The notes under the pieces are model-generated. The model did not search any database. It saw nothing but the letters and a program-made list of their open reading frames with translations, and had not been told where the DNA came from. A stretch of DNA of 45,968 bases, taken from NCBI GenBank assembly GCA_009788055.1, contig WQSG01000019.1, positions 1 to 45,968 of the forward strand, given 5' to 3'. This document shows positions 37,074 through 43,986 of this stretch, in pieces. The position numbers were made by a program, and so were the translations under genes. This DNA comes from Defluviitaleaceae bacterium (lineage in GTDB: Bacteria > Bacillota > Clostridia > Lachnospirales > WQUN01). Position 1 is the first letter of the stretch, and the number at the start of each line of letters is the position of its first letter.

Positions 37074-37229
37074 TATTCAAAGAAAAGCAAAGACTTTGTG
37101 TTGCAATTTGTCGCAAAAATAAAATTCACACCGTCGCTTCCAAAAGTTGCAACACACTAGTAGAATGGCAAAACAAGTGCTTTTCTGAAAGCGGTTGAGA
37201 AAAAAATACCATTGAAGAGGGGATTAACC

Positions 37230-37649
37230 TTGGACAGAGCAGCAACAAGAAGAAACAAAGACCGTTTGGATCGTACAATCGGCCAAAACATTCGCGCAGA
37301 ACGTGAAATGCGCAAAATGTCCCGCGAAGAACTTGCGGAAACATTGGACCTTACTGTTTCACACATGGGTCTGATTGAAAGAGGAGAGCGCGGCGCAACA
37401 GCCGTAACGCTTGAAAAACTTGCTCACGTGTTCGACATCAAAATCGACACATTGTTCCACGAAGCAGAAAAGAAAAGCGTTTCTCTTAAGGAAGAAAGAG
37501 GCGGCAATCTTGACAGCAACAGGCGTAAAATCACAAGCCTTGCTACACGCCTTAACGAGCAAGAAACAGATTTCCTTATCCACACAATCAAAGGGCTGGT
37601 AAATCTCCATCCCACCCGCACGCTTAACAATTCTAAAGATTCGGAATAA
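37230..37649 (+). CDS. XRE-family helix-turn-helix regulator
   Basis: A 139-residue regulator. Residues about 14-70 form a Cro/CI-type helix-turn-helix: IGQNIRAEREMRKMSREELAETLDL, then VSHMGLIERGERGATAVTLEKLAHVF. The C-terminal ~65 residues are charged and helical, without a known ligand domain. The TTG start has GAGGGG eight bases upstream. It is transcribed alone, divergently from ftsK, and ends in a strong terminator. The target is unknown; the inverted repeat in the ftsK leader is a possible site. Confidence 0.88.
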   Translation: MDRAATRRNKDRLDRTIGQNIRAEREMRKMSREELAETLDLTVSHMGLIERGERGATAVTLEKLAHVFDIKIDTLFHEAEKKSVSLKEERGGNLDSNRRKITSLATRLNEQETDFLIHTIKGLVNLHPTRTLNNSKDSE

Positions 37650-37663
37650 GGGGGAAAAAGCTT

Positions 37664-37710
37664 TAACATTGCAGGATTTGTGCAACACCCTGCAATGTTA
37701 GGGTTTTTTT
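37664..37710 (+). terminator. Strong terminator after the XRE gene
   Basis: A perfect 12-bp stem TAACATTGCAGG / CCTGCAATGTTA with a 13-base loop is followed by GGG and seven T. Confidence 0.92.
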
Positions 37711-37722
37711 ATTTGCTTTTTA

Positions 37723-37884
37723 GAAGCTGTATTCATTGACCGAAATGCCGAATTGGTGCGGCAATTTTTCGCCAATCAAGGAGGTAGCGACGACGCGCAC
37801 GTGGAGCGTGCGCTAGGAGCAACCGACGCAGAGTGGCGGAAAAGTGACCGCCAAGGCGGCGTTTTGGGCGATGAATACAGCTTC
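37723..37884 (+). ncRNA. Candidate structured RNA or MITE-like element with perfect 14-bp ends
   Basis: GAAGCTGTATTCAT at 37723-37736 is the exact reverse complement of the last 14 bases (37871-37884). The 134 bases between contain further hairpins: TGCCG/CGGCA, GCGCACG/CGTGCGC, TGGCGG/CCGCCA and CCGCC/GGCGG. An RNA would be a long closing stem with several arms, ending 11 bases before the GGAGGG site of the TerB-type gene, as a cis-regulatory leader might. It matches no riboswitch class I know. Alternatively it is a small transposable element: a TTA triplet flanks both ends (37720-37722 and 37885-37887). A 60-codon open frame runs through it but looks non-coding. Confidence 0.5.
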
Positions 37885-37907
37885 TTACATATCGCGGAGG
37901 GTGAAAA

Positions 37908-39455
37908 ATGGATATTTTTGCAGAAATTGAAATAGCAGAGCCGCAAACAGGGCAAAAAATTGCCGTACCCGCGCCGCAAATAATCGGCGGCGACAGCGAC
38001 CCTGTGCGTCAAAAATTTTACGATATGCGCGGCATGGCTTCCGACAATCCATACACATGGAGTGGTGCGCGGCTTTTTTACAAGCAGGCAAAATTCATGG
38101 AAAACTTTGAAGATGATTATGGCGGCGAGATGGAATTTTCAATGCACTGCCCGTGTTATCAGCGAATGGGATATGAGCGGTTGCGCACGTATTTTACGCG
38201 GCGAATGGCGGCACGGCGCGGCGAGTTTTCTGATACGAGCCTGTCGTATGTTTTTTTGTATGTGTACGAACTTCTCTCGTGTGTTGGTGCAGACAGCCCC
38301 TTGCAAGCATTGGAAAATCTTTTAGCGTTGCGACAAGCATATGCGGAAAAATTCCCCGTACTGGACGAGTATCTGCCCGCTTGGCTGAAAGATTTTCACG
38401 TGTATTACGAACTGCCGCACAGTTTTGCGCAGTTTGTTTGTGACAACAATATGCACGAATTTTATGCAGATTTATTCATGTTTGACGGCAACGCAGACAT
38501 TCTGGCGTGGAATAAAATTTCTGCCTATGACGTAACAAAATCGAAGTTTTACACCGCAACCGCAGAAAACGCAACCATTTTAAATGACAGTTTCCAAGCC
38601 GCAATTGGCGGGCTTACTGCCCTTTGCGAAAAAAAAGCCATTCGCCTAAAGGATTTATTCACCCACGCAGGCGGCGACGAGATACATTGGCTTCCGTTTC
38701 GGCGGGCGTTATTTCACCCGTGGTTGCGGCAGGAAAACCGAACCGTTGAACTACCCGGCGGCGAAATTTTCAAATGCAAAGACAATAACTGGACAACATT
38801 TCACACCGCCGCTTACGCACACAAAAAAGATTTGGCGGCGTTTATCATAAAAAAAACCGAAGCCCAAACCCGCGCCGCAACAGCCTTTAAAACAAAGATA
38901 ACCGCCGACCCGTCAACCCTTCTTAAAGCAAGCGCGGCACTCACCGAAATCGGAATTACCACACGAGAAATTGAAAACGCAATTGAAAAATCCATCACAG
39001 AATTTTTCGCAGAAAAGAACCGCATCGTCATAAACGTTGACCGAAAAAACCTGGACAGAATCCGCGTAGAGGCGGATGATATCACGGAAAAGCTTGTTGT
39101 GGAGGAGGACGGGAAAGAAAAGACCGTGGGGGCTTTGCCCCCACCTCCCCCACAAGGGGACGCAGTCCCCTTGACCCCTAAAATTGGCGATGGTTGGGCG
39201 GAACTGTCTTCGCAGTTAGGGGAAACAGAGAAAGAAGCGTTAAAGATGATTTTCGCGGAAAATGTGGATATGGGTAAAATAAAAACCTTTGCCGACAGCA
39301 AAGGTTTGATGCTTGAAATTCTGGTGGACAATATTAATGAAAAAGCGATGGAAGCCGTGGGGGATAATATTTTGGAACTTGCAGACGAGTTGACTGTTTA
39401 TGATGAATATAAAAACGAGCTGATGGCTATTTGCGTGGCAACACCGCACCGATAG
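37908..39455 (+). CDS. TerB_N/TerB_C domain protein, with in-frame repeat
   Basis: The N-terminal half matches the TerB-N domain: MRGMASDNPYTWSGARLFYKQ, MHCPCYQRMGYERLRTYFTRR, then DTSLSYVFLYVYELLSCVG and LPAWLKDFHVYYE. The C-terminal part is TerB_C-like (about residues 330-515). Such proteins are linked to tellurite-resistance-type stress modules; no enzyme activity is assigned. Residues about 405-426 are encoded by a dispersed repeat (TVGALPPPPPQGDAVPLTPK) lying between two parts of the C-terminal region, without breaking the frame. The ATG follows GGAGGG. The gene end overlaps the convergent pilin-like gene by 29 bases. Confidence 0.85.
   Translation: MDIFAEIEIAEPQTGQKIAVPAPQIIGGDSDPVRQKFYDMRGMASDNPYTWSGARLFYKQAKFMENFEDDYGGEMEFSMHCPCYQRMGYERLRTYFTRRMAARRGEFSDTSLSYVFLYVYELLSCVGADSPLQALENLLALRQAYAEKFPVLDEYLPAWLKDFHVYYELPHSFAQFVCDNNMHEFYADLFMFDGNADILAWNKISAYDVTKSKFYTATAENATILNDSFQAAIGGLTALCEKKAIRLKDLFTHAGGDEIHWLPFRRALFHPWLRQENRTVELPGGEIFKCKDNNWTTFHTAAYAHKKDLAAFIIKKTEAQTRAATAFKTKITADPSTLLKASAALTEIGITTREIENAIEKSITEFFAEKNRIVINVDRKNLDRIRVEADDITEKLVVEEDGKEKTVGALPPPPPQGDAVPLTPKIGDGWAELSSQLGETEKEALKMIFAENVDMGKIKTFADSKGLMLEILVDNINEKAMEAVGDNILELADELTVYDEYKNELMAICVATPHR
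39120..39184 (-). repeat. Dispersed double-hairpin repeat inside the TerB-type gene
   Basis: On the plus strand it reads AAGACCGTGGGGGC, hairpin GTGGGGGC/GCCCCCAC, CTCCCCCACAAGGGGAC, hairpin AAGGGGAC/GTCCCCTT, GACCCC. It is the only in-gene copy lying antiparallel to its gene. Confidence 0.9.
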
Positions 39456-39891
39456 CCCGCCCTGCGATATTCTGATAGTTGTCCCAAATAACGACTACGA
39501 TAATTGTAGTGTTGCCCTCAAGAGAGAATTCTGCAAGCCCATCCAACGATACACCAATCGGCGGGACTGGTTCGGTATTTTCCGATGCATCGAAAAAAAC
39601 ATCCTTGGTTAGCGGACACTCATGAAAAATCCACACGCCGTAATCGTCTACGCCCAAACGCGCCGCGTATTGACCTGCCACTACCCGCGCCGCGCCGACA
39701 TCAGGCAAAGCGTCTCGCACGGCAAGCATCATACTTTGCGCCGCCAAATGCGACTGATATCCTCGCCGCGCAAAACTCAAATTTCGCCCCGCCTGCCCCA
39801 AAATCGGCAACACCGCCATAACCACAATCGAAAAAACCGCAAGCGCGATAGTCACCTCTATATATGAGAAGCCGAAGTTTTTTTTAATCAC
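39427..39891 (-). CDS. Type IV pilin-like protein (pseudopilin)
   Basis: The N-terminus KKNFGFSYIEVTIALAVFSIVVMAVLPIL is a class III (prepilin) signal: the cleavage site is after the Gly of GF, Glu5 is present (F-S-Y-I-E), and a hydrophobic helix follows. The remaining ~115 residues are a small, pilin-like globular part without a clear relative. The GTG start overlaps the glmU stop (GTGA), so it depends on glmU translation. No other pilus gene is present in the window. Its 3' end overlaps the convergent TerB-type gene. Confidence 0.78.
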   Translation of the reverse strand: MIKKNFGFSYIEVTIALAVFSIVVMAVLPILGQAGRNLSFARRGYQSHLAAQSMMLAVRDALPDVGAARVVAGQYAARLGVDDYGVWIFHECPLTKDVFFDASENTEPVPPIGVSLDGLAEFSLEGNTTIIVVVIWDNYQNIAGRAIGAVLPRK

Positions 39892-41240
39892 TTAGCCCAG
39901 TCCGCTTTGATGCTTTGACGCTGGCGGGCAATGCCTAAAGCGCGTGGCGGAAGGTCGTCGGTGAGGGTAGAGCCGGCGGCAACAAAACCGTTTTCGCCAA
40001 TTTCGATTGGGGCGATAAGATTTGCGTTGCTTCCTATAAATGCGTTGTCTCCGATTTTTGTGCGGAACTTGTTTTTTCCGTCGTAGTTGGCGGTGATTGC
40101 GCCGCAGGAGTAATTTACGCCGCTTCCCACGTCTGCATCTCCGATGTAGGAAAGATGCGCCATCTTTGTGCCGTTGCCAAGGGTGGCGTTTTTCACTTCC
40201 ACGAAGTTTCCTACGCGGCATTTTTCACCGATTACGGCACCCGGTCGAAGATACGCAAATGGACCTACATCTGTACCCGCGCCAATTTTCGCACCTGCGC
40301 AAACGCTGTGCTTGACATTCGCGCCCGCGCCAACGATTGTGTCGGTCAATTGGCAATTCGCGCCGATTACTGCGTTTTCGGAAATTTCGCAGTTTCCTTC
40401 CAAAATAACGGCGGGGTAAATTACCGCCCCACGCGAAATCTTCACGGCAGAATCAATATAAACGGAAGATGGGTCAATCATTCGCACACCCGCCATCATG
40501 TGCGCGGCGTTAATGCGCTCCCGCATAAACCGCACGGCTTCGGCAAGTTGAACCTGCGTGTTAATCCCTGTGAACACCGATAAATCCTCACGCGAATGAA
40601 AAACCCGCACGCGCTTTCCTTCTTCGCGAAGAAGCTTTGGCACATCCGTCAGATAATATTCCTGTTGACTGTTTGTATTTTTTAGCCGCGCTAACCCGCT
40701 TAAAAGGGATTCGCCTTTGAACATATAAATCCCCGTATTTGCCCAATCCGTGTGCGAATGCGCCGCCGTGATATCACGCGCTTCAACGATTTCCACAAAG
40801 TCGCCGTTATCGTCATACACGCGCCCAAAATCGGCAACATCAGGCTTATACACCGCCGCAACAACCGCTTCCGCACCGCCGCCACTACGCGCAAACGCCG
40901 CAAATTCCGTCAAAAATTCCGCAGTAACCAGCGGCATATCGCCGCAAAGCACCAGCACATCATCATTGGGCGCAATGCTTCCCGCGCCCGCTTTTACCGC
41001 GTCGCCCGTACCAAGCGGCACTTTCTGCACCGCAAAAGAAAGACCTTCGCAACCTTCAAGCCCTTTCTCAATTTCGTCGCCGCCCTTGCCGACCACCACC
41101 GTAATCGCGCTTGCGCCCGCTTCTTTGGCAACATCAACTACATACCGCACCATCGGCTTGCCCAAAATAGGATGCATCACCTTTTGCAAATCCGACTGCA
41201 TTCTCTTGCCTTCGCCCGCCGCTAAAATAATCGCTTTCAT
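39888..41240 (-). CDS. glmU: Bifunctional GlcNAc-1-P uridyltransferase/glucosamine-1-P acetyltransferase
   Basis: GlmU makes UDP-GlcNAc for the cell wall in two steps. The N-terminal nucleotidyltransferase starts KAIILAAGEGKRMQSDLQKV and has VPLGTGDAV and VLVLCGDMPLV. The C-terminal left-handed beta helix has hexapeptide repeats (VIGANCQLTDTIVGAGANVK) and the acetyltransferase motif MAHLSYIGDADVGSGVNYSCG. It is full length at 450 residues. The ATG with GGAGGTATCAGA upstream is chosen; the frame is open 17 codons further up without a site. Confidence 0.96.
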   Translation of the reverse strand: MKAIILAAGEGKRMQSDLQKVMHPILGKPMVRYVVDVAKEAGASAITVVVGKGGDEIEKGLEGCEGLSFAVQKVPLGTGDAVKAGAGSIAPNDDVLVLCGDMPLVTAEFLTEFAAFARSGGGAEAVVAAVYKPDVADFGRVYDDNGDFVEIVEARDITAAHSHTDWANTGIYMFKGESLLSGLARLKNTNSQQEYYLTDVPKLLREEGKRVRVFHSREDLSVFTGINTQVQLAEAVRFMRERINAAHMMAGVRMIDPSSVYIDSAVKISRGAVIYPAVILEGNCEISENAVIGANCQLTDTIVGAGANVKHSVCAGAKIGAGTDVGPFAYLRPGAVIGEKCRVGNFVEVKNATLGNGTKMAHLSYIGDADVGSGVNYSCGAITANYDGKNKFRTKIGDNAFIGSNANLIAPIEIGENGFVAAGSTLTDDLPPRALGIARQRQSIKADWAK

Positions 41241-41308
41241 TCTGATACCTCCAATATGTAATAATTTTTCCAAACAAAAAAACTTTAACACCTAAGATTT
41301 CCAATGTC

Positions 41309-41366
41309 AAAGTTTTTTTCAGCAAAATTGATTTTCAAGTTCTCGGGACTCCGCCCCGAGGTCTTA
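41309..41366 (+). repeat. Degenerate dispersed repeat behind asd
   Basis: AAAGTTTTTTTCAGC leads to a decayed first hairpin (ATTGATTTTCAAGT) and an intact second half with hairpin CTCGGG…CCCGAG and AGGTCTTA. The final TTA is the reverse complement of the asd stop codon TAA, so the repeat ends exactly at the gene's end. Confidence 0.65.
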
Positions 41367-42356
41367 CGCGCCTTTGATTAGTCTTTCCGCAATTTGCACG
41401 GCATTGGTTGCCGCGCCCTTGCGCACGTTGTCGGCAACGACCCAGATATTTAATGCGTTGTCCGCGCTGAAATCGCGGCGGATTCTGCCAACGTAAACTT
41501 CGTCCGTGCCCGCGATTAGCTTTGGCGTGGGATAGCCCTCTTTTGCGGGGTTGTCTTGCAGAATTACGCCCGGTGCATTTTGCAAAATTTTGCGAACTTC
41601 GTCAAGTTCAAACGGCTTCTCAAATTCCAAATTGATGGACTCGCTGTGCCCTATTTCAACAGGCACACGCACGGTTGTTGCGGTAACGCGCATATTCGGC
41701 TCGTGAAGAATTTTGCGCGTTTCTTTAATCATTTTTGTTTCCTCGCCTGTGTAGCCTGTTTCGTCGAAAACGTCTATGCGCGGAATAACATTGCCCGCGA
41801 TAGGATACGGGAAACACTGCGGCTTTTCGCCATTATTGGTGCGGCGCAAATCTTCGATTCCTGCCATTCCCGCGCCCGCCACAGACTGATATGTGGAGTA
41901 AATTACGCGCTTAATTCCAAACGCCTTATGCAACGGATTAATCGCAACCAGTGCCTGAATTGTAGAGCAGTTCGGGCTTGCAACAATACCCTTGTTTTTG
42001 AAAATGTCATCACCATTTACTTCCGGCACAACAAGCGGCACACTATCGTCCATGCGCCACTCCGAACTGTTGTCAACTACCACACAGCCCTTTTCCGCCG
42101 CAATAGGAGCGTACTTTTTGCTAATCGGGCTGTCCACCGCAAACAAGCAAATATCAATGCCCCTGTCGAAAATATCAAGGGTAGACTCCTCAACCGTAAC
42201 CGTTTTGCCCTTAAAGTCAAAGGTTTTGCCCGCAACTGCCGCAACGTCAAACAGATACAATTCCGAAATCGGCAAATCCCTTTCCCTTAAAACTTGCAAC
42301 ATCGTGCCGCCAACCATTCCGCAAGCACCCAAAATTCCAACTTTGTAGGATTTCAT
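41364..42356 (-). CDS. asd: Aspartate-semialdehyde dehydrogenase
   Basis: Asd reduces aspartyl phosphate to aspartate semialdehyde for lysine/diaminopimelate, threonine and methionine. The NADP site is VGILGACGMVGGTMLQVL, the active-site Cys is in IVASPNCSTIQ, and YSTYQSVAGAGMAGIEDL and GHSESINLEF are also diagnostic. The ATG after AAGGAGAAT is chosen. An upstream extension of 19 codons lies in the dispersed repeat region and is not expected to be translated. The gene lies between metK and glmU, linking the methionine branch with S-adenosylmethionine synthesis. Confidence 0.95.
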   Translation of the reverse strand: MKSYKVGILGACGMVGGTMLQVLRERDLPISELYLFDVAAVAGKTFDFKGKTVTVEESTLDIFDRGIDICLFAVDSPISKKYAPIAAEKGCVVVDNSSEWRMDDSVPLVVPEVNGDDIFKNKGIVASPNCSTIQALVAINPLHKAFGIKRVIYSTYQSVAGAGMAGIEDLRRTNNGEKPQCFPYPIAGNVIPRIDVFDETGYTGEETKMIKETRKILHEPNMRVTATTVRVPVEIGHSESINLEFEKPFELDEVRKILQNAPGVILQDNPAKEGYPTPKLIAGTDEVYVGRIRRDFSADNALNIWVVADNVRKGAATNAVQIAERLIKGA

Positions 42357-42380
42357 TTTTATTCTCCTTTTCTGAAAAAA

Positions 42381-42530
42381 AGACCTTGGGGGTTTCACCC
42401 CCAATACCCCCACAAGGGGACAAGTCCCCTTGACCCCTTCTTTGAAAACCGCATACGCGGTTTTCAGGTTAAAGTTTGGGTCAAGCCTTTTTAAAGGCTT
42501 GCGGGGTTCGGGGCAGCGCCCCGTGGTTTT
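42381..42530. repeat. Composite repeat between metK and asd
   Basis: The same layout as the ilvD-ilvB composite: reverse unit AAGACCTTGGGGG … CCTTGACCCC, TTCTTTG, hairpin GAAAACCGCATACGCGGTTTTC, then a forward unit TTAAAGTTTGGGTCAAG … GGGGC/GCCCC, GTGGTTTT. It fills most of the 182-base gap, and its hairpins could terminate metK transcription. Confidence 0.88.
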
Positions 42531-42538
42531 CCTCTAAA

Positions 42539-43711
42539 TTATTTACACTCGCTTTTCAACTCATCAACTTTGTCTGTTTTTTCCCAAGGCAAATCGACAT
42601 CTGTGCGGCCGAAATGACCGTATGCCGCGGTTTGTTTGTAGATGGGGCGGCGCAGATTGAAGTGGCTTATAATTGCGGCGGGGCGCAGGTCGAAGAGTTT
42701 GTTTACGGCGTCGGAGAGTTTTGTGTCGGGAACGGTGCCTGTGCCTTTTGTGTTTACGTAAACGGAAACGGGACGGGCAACGCCGATTGCGTATGCAAGC
42801 TGGACTTCGCAGTGGCTCGCGAGTTCTGCGGCAACGATGTTTTTGGCGATATAACGTGCCATGTATGCGGCGGAACGGTCTACCTTTGTGGGGTCTTTGC
42901 CGGAGAACGCGCCGCCGCCGTGTGCGGCATATCCGCCGTATGTGTCCACGATAATTTTTCTTCCTGTAAGACCTGCGTCACCAACGGGGCCGCCGATTAC
43001 AAAACGACCTGTGGGGTTGATGTAGTATTTTGTGTCGGCAGAAAGCAATTCTGCGGGGATTACGGGTTTGATTACGTAGTTCATAATGTCTGCGCGGATG
43101 CGTTCGTTGGAAGCATCTTCGGAGTGTTGTGTCGATACAACAACGGCGGTTACGCCTGTGGGTTTTTTGTTTTCATCATATGAAACGGTAACTTGCGCCT
43201 TGCCGTCCGGGCGAAGATACGGAATTGTGCCGTTTTTGCGTACTTCCGCAAGCTTGTGTGTTAGCGCGTGGGAAAGGGAAATTGGCATTGGCATAAGTTC
43301 GGGAGTTTCGTTGCAAGCGTAGCCGAACATCATGCCTTGGTCGCCCGCGCCCGTGTCTGCGTCTTTGCCTTCTTCGCGGCTTTCCAGCGCGACGTCAACG
43401 CCCATTGCAATATCAGGCGACTGCCCGTTAAGCGTTACCAGCACTGCGCAAGCGTCTGCGTCAAAGCCCATGTCTCCGCTTGTATATCCTATGCCGCGAA
43501 TTGTCTCCCGTGTGATTTTTTGGATATCGGCATAGCAATTTGTGGTAATTTCTCCCGCAACAAGCACCATGCCCGTGGTGGTTGCTACTTCGCAGGCAAC
43601 ACGCGCATTAGGGTCTTTTGCCAAAATCGCGTCCAGCACCGCGTCCGAAATTTGGTCGCACATTTTGTCGGGATGCCCTTCCGTCACTGATTCTGATGTG
43701 AATAAATACAT
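42539..43711 (-). CDS. metK: S-adenosylmethionine synthetase
   Basis: MetK makes S-adenosylmethionine from methionine and ATP. Motifs are [20 protein letters not shown], the P-loop-like [20 protein letters not shown], and [23 protein letters not shown]. At 390 residues it is normal. The ATG follows GAAGGGAGAAA. A SAM-I riboswitch with its terminator and a good promoter lie upstream, so expression should fall when its own product accumulates. Confidence 0.97.
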   Translation of the reverse strand: MYLFTSESVTEGHPDKMCDQISDAVLDAILAKDPNARVACEVATTTGMVLVAGEITTNCYADIQKITRETIRGIGYTSGDMGFDADACAVLVTLNGQSPDIAMGVDVALESREEGKDADTGAGDQGMMFGYACNETPELMPMPISLSHALTHKLAEVRKNGTIPYLRPDGKAQVTVSYDENKKPTGVTAVVVSTQHSEDASNERIRADIMNYVIKPVIPAELLSADTKYYINPTGRFVIGGPVGDAGLTGRKIIVDTYGGYAAHGGGAFSGKDPTKVDRSAAYMARYIAKNIVAAELASHCEVQLAYAIGVARPVSVYVNTKGTGTVPDTKLSDAVNKLFDLRPAAIISHFNLRRPIYKQTAAYGHFGRTDVDLPWEKTDKVDELKSECK

Positions 43712-43742
43712 TTTAATTTCTCCCTTCGGGTTATAAAATTTT

Positions 43743-43769
43743 AAAAAAATAAGCCCCTCACAGGGCTTT
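43743..43769 (-). terminator. Intrinsic terminator of the metK riboswitch
   Basis: On the minus strand AAAGCCCTGTGAGGGGCTTA is followed by seven T. It lies between the aptamer and the metK ribosome-binding site, as in other S-box leaders. Confidence 0.9.
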
Positions 43770-43777
43770 AAATCTTT

Positions 43778-43893
43778 ACATCTTCCGACAGCGCGGCGAA
43801 AAGCCAGTTCGGGGGAATTAGCACCATAACTCAAATTTAAGCCGGTTGCCGGGTTTCGCAGGGCCCTGGTCCCTCCACCTCTCTGGATGTTTT
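43778..43893 (-). promoter_or_regulatory. SAM-I (S-box) riboswitch for metK
   Basis: On the minus strand the aptamer has the canonical elements in order: P1 arm ACATC, CAGAGAGGTGGAGGGA, CTGCGAAACCCGGCAACC, GGTGCTAATTCC and the P1 return arm GATGT. A terminator follows. It binds S-adenosylmethionine and stops transcription before metK. Confidence 0.97.
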
Positions 43894-43925
43894 ATGAAAT
43901 TGTCGCGCATTTTCGGCGCAAAGTA

Positions 43926-43953
43926 ATAATATCACGAAGTTTGCGGTTGTCAA
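43926..43953 (-). promoter_or_regulatory. Sigma-A-type promoter for metK
   Basis: TTGACA and TATTAT on the minus strand, 16 bases apart, about 30 bases before the riboswitch. The -35 box lies just beyond the hairpin at the end of dacF. Confidence 0.8.
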
Positions 43954-43956
43954 TAC

Positions 43957-43986
43957 CCGTTTTCCCCATCAAGACGGGGAAAACGG
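43957..43986 (-). terminator. Hairpin over the dacF stop codon
   Basis: A perfect 13-bp inverted repeat (ACCCGTTTTCCCC and its complement, loop ATCAAGA) with the dacF stop codon in the loop. It probably terminates dacF or stabilises its mRNA; the following T-run is poor. Confidence 0.6.

Noticed and set aside
37723-37884. A lysine riboswitch or T-box leader
   Set aside because: There is an AGGAGGTAG stretch, but the lysine-box core elements do not follow, and no GGTGG-type T-box antiterminator motif is present. The downstream gene is not an amino acid gene.
37753-37935. A 60-codon open frame through the inverted-repeat segment
   Set aside because: It has no ribosome-binding site, runs through all the hairpins, and ends inside the start of the TerB-type gene.
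7092-42530. G/C-rich repeats as CRISPR arrays
   Set aside because: The units are scattered singly over 35 kb, differ in stem sequence and have no regular spacers or cas genes.
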